A stretch of DNA of 64,000 nucleotides from Hanleya hanleyi (GCA_036873755.1 JAVTVY010039274.1:109161-173160); one strand, 5' to 3'. Shown: positions 11,690-23,252, numbered from the stretch's first letter. Numbers and translations: made by a program. The notes: generated from the sequence alone by a model not told the origin.

Positions 11690-12000
11690 ATTAAATCCAA
11701 TAGGATTATTAAATTTCTATCCTATTAAATCCAGTAGGATTTTTTAGAATCTTATAGGATTTTTTTAGAATCTTATAAGACTTTTCAGAATCTTATAGGA
11801 TTTTTTTAATCTTATAGGATTTCTTAGAATCTTATAAGATTTTCTCAGAATCTTATAGGATTTTTCAGAATCTTATAGGATTTTTCAGAATCTTATAGGA
11901 TTTTTCAGAATCTTATAGGATTTTTTAGAATCTTATAAGATTTCGAATAATCTTATAGGATTTTTCAGAATCTTATAGGATCCTATAAGATTTTTTTGTA
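11690..12000. repeat. right palindromic 12-mer array, 20-bp period
   Basis: The same ATCYTATARGAT palindrome as the left array, here mostly in a regular 20-bp unit (AATCTTATAGGATTTTTCAG) repeated about a dozen times and ending in the terminal inverted repeat. The regular spacing places the motifs on nearly the same helical face. Confidence 0.85.
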
Positions 12001-12004
12001 AGGG

Positions 12005-12554
12005 AGGGATTTGCACAATAAACAATGAATACAACGGAAACTGCTTTGATTGATCCACTGAGACAGGAAGGTGTGAAATGGACTAAACGGTTCGAAGTGA
12101 TAATCATGACAGCTTGTTGTGCATGTTACCCATTAACAATTGTGCGATTATCGTCACAAATTATTACTTGATAAAGTAATGGTTACCATCCTGTCCGGAA
12201 ACGACCCCTTTTAACACACCATAATCATAATCCGCGGCCTGCCTTTATCTCATATCTCTTTGGCGCTAACGCAAAGTTTTGGTTAAACTATACATATCGG
12301 TGATCGGATTCTATTGCTCAGTTAGTTTTTGAGTTTATTCTGCCAATGCCTAACAATATATGCATCGCTTCTATTGTTCATGAATTTGTAAATAAGCATG
12401 GCTTTGCTTCCTATGCTGTCCACCATTTCCAATATAAGCGGACGCGATATTACTTCAAAACAAACTTCCATTACGATAAATCGTTCTATGCATCAAAGTG
12501 GACTTTTTGCGAGAGGCGACTTGCCTGCTGTTGATCGGTGAGAACCGAAAGAAA
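12005..12554. other. presumed 5' region of SAMD3-like gene
   Basis: No coding motif recognised. It lies immediately outside the TIR element and immediately upstream of the first exon of the plus-strand gene, so a promoter is expected here, but no TATA or initiator can be singled out. Confidence 0.3.
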
Positions 12555-15500
12555 ATGGCTTTACCTTTTGCAACTCCTAGCCTGTCGGACCTTAAAGATC
12601 ACATTTCACAGAATGCTACCTTAGCTGATCTAATTGGCATTAACGACGTAACCTTCCAGGTAAATATGCCATTTTTTAAATATTTGTACAATATAATTGC
12701 CCCTGTGAACCCAGGTCGGAGCAGGGAGATACATGTAAACAGGTATGTATTTAGAGGGTGAAGAAAATGTTACATCTTACAGACAATTTATACCGGAGAA
12801 TATATTTTGTATATTGTCGGCATCAGTGATCGAAACATAGTTTCAACTGTGCTAAAATTGTGACTCGATTGAGTATTTTCTTTTGCTCACGGTATTTCAT
12901 TCAACTTCTGCCAACAGAACAGAACAAGCTCGAAACTTTGTCGAATTAACTAACATACATGCGAAAAAATACGGTGCTATGATAACATACACTTTTGCAA
13001 AATTTGATTAATATAATCTGCTCAGACAGATTGTTTGACTCAATCAACTTAGTGACGCTTAAAAATATAGAAATTCTATTTAAATGTCATCAATAGAAGG
13101 CCCCAAAATGAGAAAGAAACGAGTCAGAACTGGTTAGCCTGGTGCCCCGATTATGTAGGTGCTTGCTACCTATACCATTGTGTTCGGGAACCAGGTTATA
13201 AATGATACTAGTCCATGCGCATGCGTACAAGGATCACGTGGGAGAAAATGGAAGGCGGTTTGATTTTCTCCGGGAAAGGTTTGTTTCAAACTTTGCGAAA
13301 TCGTGTCGATTTAGCCCACTATAGTCGCACATATTTGTTAGTATTATCTTCATTAGATAGGAGTGCAACTACCTCGAACATGTCACTGTTGAAAATGTGC
13401 TCCAAAATGCTCAGCCCACATAAAAAGGGAGTTCATTTGCCTGAATGCGAATCCAATATGGCGGCATAAATTTGTTCAGTGATAGCTTTGCTCAGTTTAA
13501 TGCAGTATACTTATAGTGAATTTTAGTACACAGTGTAATAGGAATAGTTAATAACGCCCAGTGGAACACTTGGATCACCATGGAACGATATGCTTGGGAT
13601 ATTTGGAGGTACTATTTACCCTTACTATTTACACATATAATAATATGAAACCAGAATTATATGATGTTTAAAACAACAGGCTTCAAAACCTTACCGCTAT
13701 ATATACGGACCTGACCAGACTGGTACTCCCTGGGACGGCCCTGGTGGGACTTCTATACATAACACGAGGGATAATAGGGCTCATGTCATCACACAGTCTG
13801 ATATCTGACCCGCGGGGCCGATTTGTCGGGGCCAGATGAGATAATAGCGGAACGTAAGCTTGGATATTTTTCGGAAATGCCTCTGGGAGTTCAGTAGCTC
13901 TGCCTCTCGGATCATGAGCTTTGATATCCCCTGAAGAACCCCCGGGAAGACAACTCCTTTATTGTTACGGACAAGGCTTGTGTTTTGGTATAGTGATTGA
14001 CTATTGATTTTTACGGACGCTTGGAGAAAATACAATACAGTACAATACAGCTCATATCAGACGAATGATTTAATGAAGTTACTGACGTGAAATATAGTTC
14101 AATCTTTTAGAAATATTATCGATGTATTATGTATGTATTATTGTGTCCTCCAATATTTTGGGAAAAGGTCTAGAACCATCGCAAAAAGAATGTGAAAATT
14201 ACTTCACTTGTCCGTTTTTTATTAATTGTTCAGTCGCGAACAGTCTCCGTCTGGGTCTAACTACGGGGAGTAGTCGTATATATTTATTAACACCGCCGAA
14301 ATAACCGGACCCTGGCGAGGCTAGACGATCAACCGTCCGCCTTTATAATCCGATTAGCCTAATTCAGTCCACCGTTTACAGCAGGCATAATATATAGTGG
14401 TCTGACCAGCGCCATTCCCCTGAGGTCCGGACCTCCACAGGACGGGTAAGCTTTTGAATACGTATAAGCTTTAAAAAGAGCTAGGCTGGACTGGAGAATC
14501 GGTTTTTGTAGGTTCTCTTCGGCCCCTACGACTTACTTTCATGGGTATATGACGGCTTAGTTTCGTGGGTATATGACACAGATTGACTGATAGATTGTTT
14601 GCGGCACTTACTTAAATGTGATTTATTTATTTTCCAGTTGTATGATGCTGATTTTGAAGAGTTCGTGGACCTCGACGACCAGGATGAGATACCCGATAAG
14701 TCCAAAATCAAGATATTACAGCATACGACAACAGACGGAGCATTTCACAATGTTCCAGAGCGTACTGATAAGGTATCAATGATTCGTGTTCTCCTGTGAT
14801 GTCTACCCCGTCTTTGATATTCCATATGATACCCAATGTATTCGCACCACAAAGCAGTGTTTGGAAGTGAATCGCTGTTATTCACTGTTAATCTGACCGG
14901 AACCTTTGCTAATTTTATTAAGTCTTATAATTATTATTCACTTCTGGTTTTGTAGCTACACTGTGATCAATCGTTTCAGTTCAATGAATATGTGGATACA
15001 TGTATATTTGACTTACCCTGTTTCTATGCAGACTATGCAGGATATAGCCAGTTACTTATGCGCGTCCTTAAACCGCAGTTGAAAAATTTATATTTTTCCC
15101 CATTTCAGGAAAGCACAGACACTGGTCCAAGTGACACTGTGGAAATGCATTCTCAACTTGACCAATCAACTGTGTAAGTCAACTTTCATACAGTCTGATT
15201 ACCGTAGTTTTGTTTCTTTTCCAAAGAATGTAAACTTGATTCAGTTACATGGGCTGGGCTCGACTACTGTGTTGGGATTGACATTTCAAAACATAAATTT
15301 ACTCTTTGTTTCTGTGTATATTTCCAGTTAAATTTCCAATGTAAAGTTACATTGTAGCAAGGAGAGGTAATTTGACAGCATTCCTCACTCTTACAATACA
15401 AAAGATGTTAAGATTGGGTTATCTCCTTTTGATTGCACCGCACTCTGATTACCTGCTGGATCATCTTCACAAGTCCAGGTAAATCCTAAATCCTCGCAGA

Positions 15501-17559
15501 GGGTTTACCTGGACTTTTTGGGTGATTCGAATGAGTTCTTGAGTCGATGCCTCTATTATACAATCTCGTACATTTCATCCACCGCGCTTGTTTTGAATTA
15601 GCATGTCAGTATCTCCAGCCTGCGGTTTTTGCTTTGACTTCCAATGTCGATTTCCGCTTGACATCAAAGCAGTTCGGCCCGCGATGAAATTGAAACCTGT
15701 CTCATCTGATATCTCGCAGCGGATTGGCCTAATCAACCAGCTTAGCGCGTTCACTGACTGGATTGATTCAGGGGAAATCCCTTCATCTATTTATATCCAG
15801 AACTCGTATGGGTAACTAACCAAGCCAGTGTATCGATCCCAATAGACCGATCGATACACTGGCTCGCGAGGATGCTACTGGATATGACTGTCTGACAAGC
15901 GGGAGGTGGTGGGTTCAAACCCTGCCAGGGTCATACCAAAAACAATGGTAATTCTTCCTCTCTTGACGCTCCCCCCCCACAGTGTCCAGATAATTTGACC
16001 GGGTGGAGTATCATGATCATGTCAGCCTATGGTATGATGCGTCATTTGCTGTACTGTCGTGATATGACTGAAAAATGTTGGATGTTACATGCCAAGATGA
16101 AGTGCCACTGCCTGACACACCCACTTGCTGTTGATTCCTTAGTACTGCATGGGAATATAATTATTATCTAATTATTAAAGCTATTCGTGGTTAAAAAAAA
16201 CTTTTTGGTCAGATATTGGATGATGATACACAAATTGATAAAGAGCCTTCTTAATAACTTAAAAAACTGAATGGGTTTCTAACAACATAATACTAATTGG
16301 ATTTGTTTTCTTCTGTTTCCAGTTCTTAAGAGACTTTGACACACTTGTGGGGAAGGACATTGATAAAGAGTTCCTTGGAAGCATGAAGAAATACACGTCA
16401 GCAGTGTTCAACATATTGGCTTCAAAACAAAAACAGGAGGAGTTAAAGACGCTGAAGGAAAACCCGTCAGTGGAAGATGATAAAAAGTGTGAGTATTTTG
16501 CAAAGCTGCAAAAATGCAATAATCTATTGATTGGCATGATTTTCACTTGGATGGGCAGGACATAATGTAGATTAAGTTTGACATGAATTATTTGGAAGGT
16601 ATATAGATTTTGAATCGACCAACCAGTTCGTAGATGTTGGAATACTGGACATGCAATTGTTTGCCAAATAAAAATATCACTTTCCTACACATTTTATCCC
16701 TGAATGGGTTGTTTATTGTAATTTAAATCAAAGGGAGATAATTAGCTGAAACTGCCTTCTTTCAACCATTGAGAGCAAAACAAAATGATGGGGGCGGGGA
16801 GGCTGGATGGAGCTGTCAAGATGTATTTTTCATCATTTAATTTAATATGGATTCTTTTTCTCATACAGATCAACTGGCCATTGCTGCGGTGCCAGTCATT
16901 GTGGACCATTTCAAGGAAGACCTAACCATGCTGATCCAAAAAGAAGTAAGTGAATAATTCTTCACGAGTGTAATCGATATAGTTCCCGATGCTAATCACA
17001 TAGATCTAACATACAACGTCGATGAGTATACAAGTAAAAACTTTAGGGCATTGGAGGTGGAAACTGCATTTCTTCTCGTTTCCCCTATATTACGTGTATG
17101 TATATATATAACTTAGTAATGAGCGATGCTGGTTCGAATTGGAATTTGGCCTGGTTTGATATTTTTTAAGCCTGTCTAGCGTACAAACTGACACCTACCT
17201 GTACACACGATATGATTTATTACTACATCCGCAGGCAGAATAAAAGGTTATTGGACATTCAACGTATAATTCAGAAGACTGAATGGTCATGATGGTAAAA
17301 GATTATGATTGAAGAATACTATGAATCCCATATGCTTATATATCTTTTGTGTTACTTTCAGGTAACTCCTGCTGTTATGACACAAATTATTGTCCACCAG
17401 GGTTTCAACATGGAGACCGCGGATACCATCTCTGTCGATGTGGAGAAGCAGAAGCTTTTGGACACGACGGATCTCCTGCTGGGATTGAAATGCCTGCTCG
17501 CCGCATATTGGTTTTTCAATATACGCTACAACGAGAAAGTTAACAACTCCTTGACATAA
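12555..17559 (+). CDS. multi-exon protein resembling SAMD3-like family
   Basis: Supported exons: 12555-12659 (ATG start, 35 codons), 14638-14772 (45 codons), 15109-15173, 16323-16488, 16869-16945 and 17362-17559 (ends TAA). All have AG acceptors and GT donors. The first three join in phase, as do the last three. An exon bringing phase 2 back to phase 0 is missing between 15173 and 16323. The protein contains YDADFEEFVDLDDQDEIPDK and STDTGPSDTVE near the N-terminus, a middle beginning FLRDFDTLVGKDIDKEF, and a C-terminus with DVEKQKLLDTTDLLLGLKCL and YWFFNIRYNEK. This arrangement recalls the sterile alpha motif domain-containing protein 3-like proteins common in fish and invertebrates, although no SAM domain is visible here. 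A plausible continuation in the +1 frame follows the TAA (to 17683), so a frameshift near 17550 is possible. Confidence 0.55.
12660..14637 (+). other. first intron of SAMD3-like gene
   Basis: Bounded by GTAAAT at 12660 and TTTTCCAG before 14638. Open frames inside (13215-13469 and 13781-14035) lack recognisable motifs. Confidence 0.45.
15463..15516. repeat. inverted repeat in intron
   Basis: AAGTCCAGGTAAATCCT is followed after a short loop by its near complement GGGTTTACCTGGACTT. It lies in the intron between exons 3 and 4 of the SAMD3-like gene. Confidence 0.6.
15823..15864. repeat. perfect 16-bp hairpin
   Basis: AGCCAGTGTATCGATC (15823-15838), a 10-base loop, then GATCGATACACTGGCT (15849-15864). 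The arms are exact complements. It directly precedes a tRNA-like SINE head and could be part of that insertion. Confidence 0.8.
15865..16110 (+). mobile_element. tRNA-derived SINE
   Basis: A box-B-like GGTGGGTTCAAACCCTGCC follows GACTGTCTGACAAGCGGGAG, as in tRNA-derived SINE heads. The body GACCGGGTGGAGTATCATG and TCAGCCTATGGTATGATG matches the tail of the copy at 5960-6186, and the end GATATGACTGAAAAATGTTG parallels GATATAGCTGAAAAAATGTTG there. Intronic, same strand as the host gene. Confidence 0.6.
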
Positions 17560-17699
17560 CTCGAACTGCTTTTTCTGAAGTTGTCCGATACAAGGCCAAG
17601 ACCTACCGTTATCAGGACGGTGACAAAGTTACAGAAGCAGTAAGAGTTACTTTTCACTTACAGAAAAACATTCTTGAACCATGACGCTGTATCATACTT

Positions 17700-18745
17700 A
17701 TGTAAGGGTTTCATTAACTTTTCAAGTAGGTGGCAATTCACCGAAGTAGCAGGCGTTTTACATTGAGTAATACAGACAACTAAGCAAAGTAGGTGGCTGC
17801 CCTGTTGAAAGTAGTCCCAAAAATTGTCGCCTTCTAATAAAACCCCTGTTATGAACATTCGGACACATATTAATGTGTATATTTGGACAAAAGTATTCCC
17901 ACAAAATTATTCTATGGCAAATATCTGTTTACGAGCCCAGAACACTGATCATGGATATGTAACCGGATTGCTAGTTTTTATTTCATTATTATCTGTTACG
18001 TTTATTCTTATTAATTTTTTCCATGGCTTAAGTTGTTAAATCGGCTCCATACATGTGCATCCATTTGTATTCAGGGTGAAAAATATAATGAAGGGTAACT
18101 TTTCATGAAACCTGTATTAACACATACGAGCAGAGATACCCAATTATTATTTAGGATATTCAAGATACCCAATTATTATTTAGGATGAGCAACTTATTTT
18201 ACTTCTTGGTCGGTACCTGGATTGGAGTGCTTGTGTATTTAAGTCTTTGTGCTTTGAGGGTTAAGATTCATCTGTATATATTATAGCTGTTTGATGTCTG
18301 TACTATGGGATGAGGTGAGGAGGCGGGGGTCGCTGTCATATGCAACAGGACATGCTGAATTTGGGTTGGGTTGGGTTGCTTGTGAACTTTGTGCTTTAAA
18401 TTGTTTGAACTTTGTGCTTTAGTGGGCGGGGGTAAAGACTTGTGTGTATATAAATAGTTGTACGATATCTGTAGGCGGGTGAAAGTTGGAGGCATAAGTG
18501 ACATGAACATAACGTGATCAATTTAGGTTGGGTTGGGATGCTTGTATTTTTAATCGTTTAAACTTTGTGCTTCCAGGGATTGAGAGTGAACTATGATATC
18601 AGGGAGGGCTAACATGAAAAGACCAATGTAAATGTGCTTTTTGTGATTTCCTTAATAAATTATATCATACATATGTTTTGTGTTAATGTTCTTGTTGTGT
18701 ATACCTCAACCAAGAGCCATTACTGGGTGGTACGAACACCACTAA
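17700..18745 (+). other. presumed 3' UTR and downstream region
   Basis: No coding. Two loose copies of a 160-190-bp block with TGGGTTGGGTTG and TTTGAACTTTGTGCTT occupy 18230-18575, and a short duplicated CCCAATTATTATTTAGGAT lies at about 18140 and 18171. Confidence 0.4.
18654..18659 (+). promoter_or_regulatory. candidate polyadenylation signal
   Basis: AATAAA downstream of the last exon of the plus-strand gene, followed by T-rich and GT-rich sequence (ATGTTTTGTGTTAATG), as expected near a cleavage site. It would imply a 3' UTR of about 1.1 kb. Confidence 0.3.
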
Positions 18746-19330
18746 TTCTAACTAAAAAAGTGCAAATTAACACCTTTTGAAGGTGTAATTCTCACGAAAT
18801 GGGTGTGTTTTAACGTCAAAGGGTGTAAATAAACACCCAAGAGGGTGTAATCTCGGTCAAAAGGTGTAAATTAACACCAATGAAAGGTGTCATTCTTAAT
18901 AAGAAGGTGTGATTTATGATCACCAGAAGGTGTATTTTAGCACCCCTAGATGATTCAAATTTGCCTAAAAGGTGTGAATGAACACCCAAAGAAGGTGTAA
19001 TTCAGTTGAAAAGGTGTAAATTAACACCACTTAAAGGTTTAGTTGTGGTCAAAAGGTGTAAATAAACACCCATGGGATGCTGGGTTCCCCCCAAAATATG
19101 CTTATAAATTTGTCTGGAAGGTGCAAATTTAATTCAGAAGGTGTGAATGAACATCCATGGAAGGTGTAATGTGAGCAAAAAAGGTGTAACTTAACACCTT
19201 TTCGAGAAGGTGTAAATTTACACCTTTCGGAGAGGGTGTTAATTCACACCCAAAAGGGTGTTAGCCCTGGGACAAGCCATTTACACCCCGTAGAGGTGTA
19301 ATTTACACCTTCTGGGCTAAGTGTGTATAT
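18745..19330. repeat. GGTGTAAA motif array, right copy
   Basis: About 25 occurrences of GGTGTAAA, GGTGTAAT or their complement TTTACACC / TTAACACC within 590 bp, in both orientations and without a fixed period. The right end ACACCTTCTGGGCTAAGTGT mirrors the left end of the copy at 6610. Confidence 0.8.
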
Positions 19331-19389
19331 TTCAATTTTGGCATCGAATACACCCATTTTAAGAGTATACGGTTTCATTTTCAGGCAGA

Positions 19390-19800
19390 TATATCAGAAT
19401 GAAATTAACCATCCTAAATAAGGTTAACTGTACAGTACCGGGTACAAGTAAACCGCATGTCGTAAAATTAAAATGGCAAATATTGGGAGAAACGGGACGA
19501 TTTTTTAGAAAGCTTGGTTACGCTATTCCTATATGCCGTAAAAATAATTTTAATACAAAAGCTGGGGAGTTTTCAATCTATGTATTTTCTATTTTGCGCG
19601 ATAAAAAGATGAAAAAAAAACCCCGGAGCTATGTTGAGCTTTCCATCTTTCTGTTTTCAATTTGGCTAATGGATAGTTGGAATTCGAGAGCGCTGTAGAG
19701 TTTTCTATTTCTCTACTTTAAATTCTTGTAAGATTAAAATCTGGACTACGAAGTAGTGTCGAGCTTTCCATTTTTCTAATTTTAAGTTTGCAAGAATGGA
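19390..19800. repeat. dispersed repeat S, copy 4
   Basis: Shares TTAACCATCCTAAATAAGG, AAACCGCATGTCG, GAGAAACGGGACGATTTTTT, CTATTCCTATATG and GAGCTTTCCATCTTTCTG with the copies at 2830 and 6187. The adjacency of repeat S and a GGTGTAAA array is the same at 6.2-6.8 kb and here, suggesting the two travel together. Confidence 0.6.
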
Positions 19801-20377
19801 AAATGTGAACAAATCAAGGAGAGCAAAGAGTTTATTTTGTGACCCCAGAAAAGGACTTTTTTGTTGTGTCAGTTTAGACGCGGATTAAAAAAATTATATC
19901 TATGTTCCACGAATACATAGCTACTTGTAGTTTCTGTATCAATGTATGATCAGAATTTACTCAAGCTCTATTTCAATCTGATTACAATTATCTGCTGTTA
20001 ACACCTGGGGAAAATATGATCGTTCGTGGAATTGTCATTGTTGGTCTTATCGATAAGCACAATCTGTGCGCGCGCTTCCCCTTCCACCCGGACCTACAAC
20101 GCCGAATGAGGCTTGAATTAAATGTTATATGAACTGCACATATATATTATTCACCACTGATAAAGTTAAAGTACCAGGCTATATAATATTGTTATGGGGC
20201 GTATCAAAAAATCATTCCTATAACTTCATGCCTGCCCTGTTTCAACGCCTTCTGTCTCAATTTTCGCATTTTGTCACAAATGGGACAAAACGCGCTAACA
20301 TTGCTTGTAGAGTCAACGCGTTTCGTCACAAGCACAGACTGCTTGGTGTCGAGAGAATATTTCGCCATGCTGTGAAA

Positions 20378-20764
20378 AGGAAGAGGGCGAAGGCAGGAAA
20401 CGGCGTTCAGATCCGGTGGCCAGATCTCGTGTTTGCTCAATAATTTTGTACCAAACTTGACAAACTCTCTCCGAAATACCTATAAAAGAGTTTTATGGAG
20501 AAGGCTTTGTTCCCGAATGTTGTTTTATGTGCTCTTTTCATGCGGTGTCTCGGGTAAATCGACAAATCGCGATTGGTCGATTTACCTTAGCCAACCCCTC
20601 AAAAACATAGACAGATGCAAGTGAGCCCAAAGATATTTTGCGCCAACAATGCCAGTGACATCAGTGTAAAGCTATTACATTTGCTGGCAGATTAATTTAG
20701 TATTTGCTGAGATCTGCCACGCGCTCTCAAACGCTGTTTCCTGCCTTCATTCTCTTCCTGTACA
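20378..20764. repeat. inverted repeat with about 70-bp arms
   Basis: The left arm 20378-20446 contains GAAGGCAGGAAACGGCGTT and GGCCAGATCTCGTGTTTGC. The right arm 20688-20764 carries AACGCTGTTTCCTGCCTTC in the opposite sense, plus GAGATCTGCCAC. The arms are imperfect. MITE-like but without recognisable ends. Confidence 0.55.
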
Positions 20765-20775
20765 CAGTATGACGC

Positions 20776-20868
20776 CATATACTCTCGACTCCGAGGAGCC
20801 TGTGGTCATATACTCTCGACTCCGAGGAGCCTGTGGTCATATACTCTCGACTCCGAGGAGCCTGTGGT
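20776..20868. repeat. 31-bp tandem repeat, three identical copies
   Basis: Units start at 20776, 20807 and 20838 with CATATACTCTCGACTCCGAG, and all three are identical. Absence of divergence points to recent expansion. Confidence 0.9.
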
Positions 20869-20869
20869 C

Positions 20870-22190
20870 ACAAGCTGAACTATGATAAAACGGGTTAGGG
20901 CTGTCAATTTGAATAAAGGAACGTCGGCGACGCTGAAGTGTTTTGTCTAAAAACGAAAAGGTGCATGATTACGTCAGTAGTATATAAGGTGAGGTCTGGA
21001 CCCTCATTTAGGGGCAGATATGTTTGAATAATTCCTTGGCATCTCCCCTGATTTGCACATTTTTGCCCCAAATAAGGATATATATCCTTCACTGCGTCAT
21101 TTATATAGCTTCGCCCTTGCCCTAAAATGTCAACTTTCCCAGACTAACCGTGCGTGAAATAACCATTTAGCACACCTATGAAAGCAGTATTTCTAAAAAA
21201 TCCGTCTGATATGTGGTGTAATTCACTTTGAGTCGGACGTCATACACTGGAGTGTTTCATACTCACTTCATTCTACAAAGACGATCTGATAGGACATTTC
21301 TACGCTTAACCAGTATAGCTCTTGTGAAAATGTCTCATAAATTAGACAAACTGGACGAGATCAAATTTTGGAGTCAGGTAGCATTGTCCAGCAATTGTTC
21401 TTTGGTGTTAAGGATGTTTGCTGCTCGTGAATCAAAGTAATTAACTTTTTGGATAATGTGTGTTGTTGCATTCATAATTGTGTAATTTGAGGAAAAGCAA
21501 AGAAAATTGTACGTGTACGAGTGAATTCTTTTTAGCTTTTGTCAATGTTAAGTGGACTGACTCATGCTCCATTTAATAATCCAGAAAGCATAGCGAACAG
21601 CCCCGTTTTTGAAAAATTCGTATAAATAGAATGTGCCTTTTTCTTGTATTCTAACTGTTTGAAGATAATCACAACGTCTATAAAAATTCATCGATTTGTA
21701 TGGATGATGCTGGGCGAAATTATCGGCTAGAAGACTTTTAAAGGAAACCCCTATCTCTTAACCCAGGAAAGGGAGATATCCTATTAAGAAAACAGGCAAA
21801 AACATGGAAAATGGCCGCCAAAGCTCATAATCTCCAGCGGACATCCTTAACAGGAATAGACTTCATGAAAAGAATATTGCATTGTCCGTACGGATTTCGC
21901 ATACTTTTGTCCGGGAACTCTACAAAGTTAAGACTGACCACACTGATCTCTTATATGTGGATATTGTGAACGATCATATTGAAAATTTCCAGTTACTAAA
22001 ATAGTAGTAGATTAGAGGAACGATTTAGAAAAGTATGCTCCCTAGTTTGGAATAAGCTTGGGTTAGAAGATAAGTGTAGGGATTTGCCAGCGAGATTTGT
22101 CGTCTTTGTCGGATGAAGTGAGTAAACTCTCCACTAAGGAAACTGTAATAAATTTACTTTCTATGGTAGCTGATACCTGTCATGTCGTAC
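20870..22190. other. unassigned intergenic sequence
   Basis: Several short open frames, none with motifs. No repeat recognised apart from the phrase GGATATATATCCTTCACTGCGTCATTTATATAG (21075-21110), part of which also occurs in the RT copies at 41080 and 43770; an RT scrap may therefore lie here. Confidence 0.35.
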
Positions 22191-22209
22191 CAATTTACTA
22201 GAGCGATAG

Positions 22210-22570
22210 CAATGGTCCGATGGTACGATGCGCGATGATACGACGGTACCCTGGCACGATGCGATAGTACGATGAAGTCACGGTGCGTATTTAAATATAA
22301 CACGACAGTACGATGGAAACAATTAAAAATCAATTAATATAATTTATTTGCACATGACTTTCGTTTAAGCAAACGACTTCCGAGGCGCGATGGTACGATG
22401 CAAGGATGATGTGATGATACGATGGTACGATGGCACGATACGATGGTACGAGGGGACAATGGAGAAATTTCCATCGTACCATCGCATCGTAACATCGTAC
22501 CATGCCATCGTACCATCGCGCCGTATCATCGTGCCATTTCTCTAGTAAAAACGGAGCGATAGTAAGATGG
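22210..22570. repeat. palindromic ACGATGGT minisatellite
   Basis: Units of the type CGATGGTACGATGG fill 22210-22280 and 22385-22455 in one orientation. They then switch to the complement (CCATCGTACCATCG) after 22470, with the turning point ATGGAGAAATTTCCAT near 22459-22474. The whole can fold into a long imperfect hairpin. Open frames covering it are artefacts. Confidence 0.75.
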
Positions 22571-22903
22571 TACGACATGGCAGTCATCATCCACCATACC
22601 ATACCATACGGAAACAAATCTTCAACTATTCCTGTATATTGGACGAATACAATACCATTCATATCTTGTAAACTAAAGTACCAAGGATATTTCTGAATTA
22701 GGCTACAAACAAAAATCCTGTAAATAGAAAATTGACAGAAGAAACTCACTCTTTCATCAACGCCTGATGAACATGTTAATATAGATTTCGATCAAGAGGA
22801 GAAAGTTAATTACATTTAAAACATCTTAGACGACGAAGATAAGGGGAAAATCTGACAAATAGATCAATTATGTGTCAGTGGTGCAGCTTAGCACGAGATT
22901 GCA

Positions 22904-23173
22904 GTGTGTTTCCCAGAAATGTCCAGAAACAATTTGATAGTTGACTCTCAGAATGGCGTAACTTCGACATCTCATATTGAACAGGTTCCTGGGAATATTT
23001 CCGGAGCTAGCTTAACTAACAATGAGCTAGAGTGGGTAGTTAAAGAGGAATTATCCAAACTCAGTGCCCAAGAAATAAACTCTGCCTTAAAACTCTGGAT
23101 CAAGTACTCCGAGAAAGGCGTAAAAATCAGTAAAACCTTTAATTTTGAAATATTTTCTTTCAATGTAGTTTAG
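22904..23173 (+). CDS. unidentified open frame upstream of broken gene
   Basis: An 89-codon frame rich in charged residues (contains ELEWVVKEELSKLSAQEINS). I do not recognise it. It lies in the same orientation just upstream of the broken gene at 23253 and could be its N-terminal part or chance. No signal peptide or membrane segment. Confidence 0.2.
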   Translation: MCFPEMSRNNLIVDSQNGVTSTSHIEQVPGNISGASLTNNELEWVVKEELSKLSAQEINSALKLWIKYSEKGVKISKTFNFEIFSFNVV

Positions 23174-23252
23174 ACGAAAACAAATAATCTTCATCATCTC
23201 AAAGAAAGAAGTGTTGCTATATTGAAATATTCATAACTACAATAACCTACGT

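Larger units (their letters stand above)
7290..12004. mobile_element. 4.7-kb TIR element carrying a BEN-like gene
   Basis: The left end begins CCCTTACAAAAAAATCTTAT at 7290. The right end, ending at 12004, is its exact reverse complement over 35 bp. Both termini are followed inward by arrays of a palindromic 12-mer (left to 7567, right from about 11690). Between them lie a minus-strand multi-exon BEN-like gene (7880-8788, possibly to 10078), AT-rich sequence and a nested 207-bp inverted-repeat element. I see no transposase and no convincing target-site duplication: the left flank ends GAG and the right flank begins AGG. It could be a DNA transposon with a captured gene, or the gene could be the element's own. 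Two separate repeat insertions around a host gene are a weaker alternative, because the outer 35 bp match perfectly in inverted orientation. Confidence 0.6.

Noticed and set aside
15603..15815. Possible middle exon of the SAMD3-like gene
   Set aside because: The frame is open and ends near a GT, but entering it from the phase-2 donor at 15173 leads to a stop.
22330..22749. 139-codon minus-strand frame
   Set aside because: It is a translation of the ACGATGGT palindromic minisatellite.
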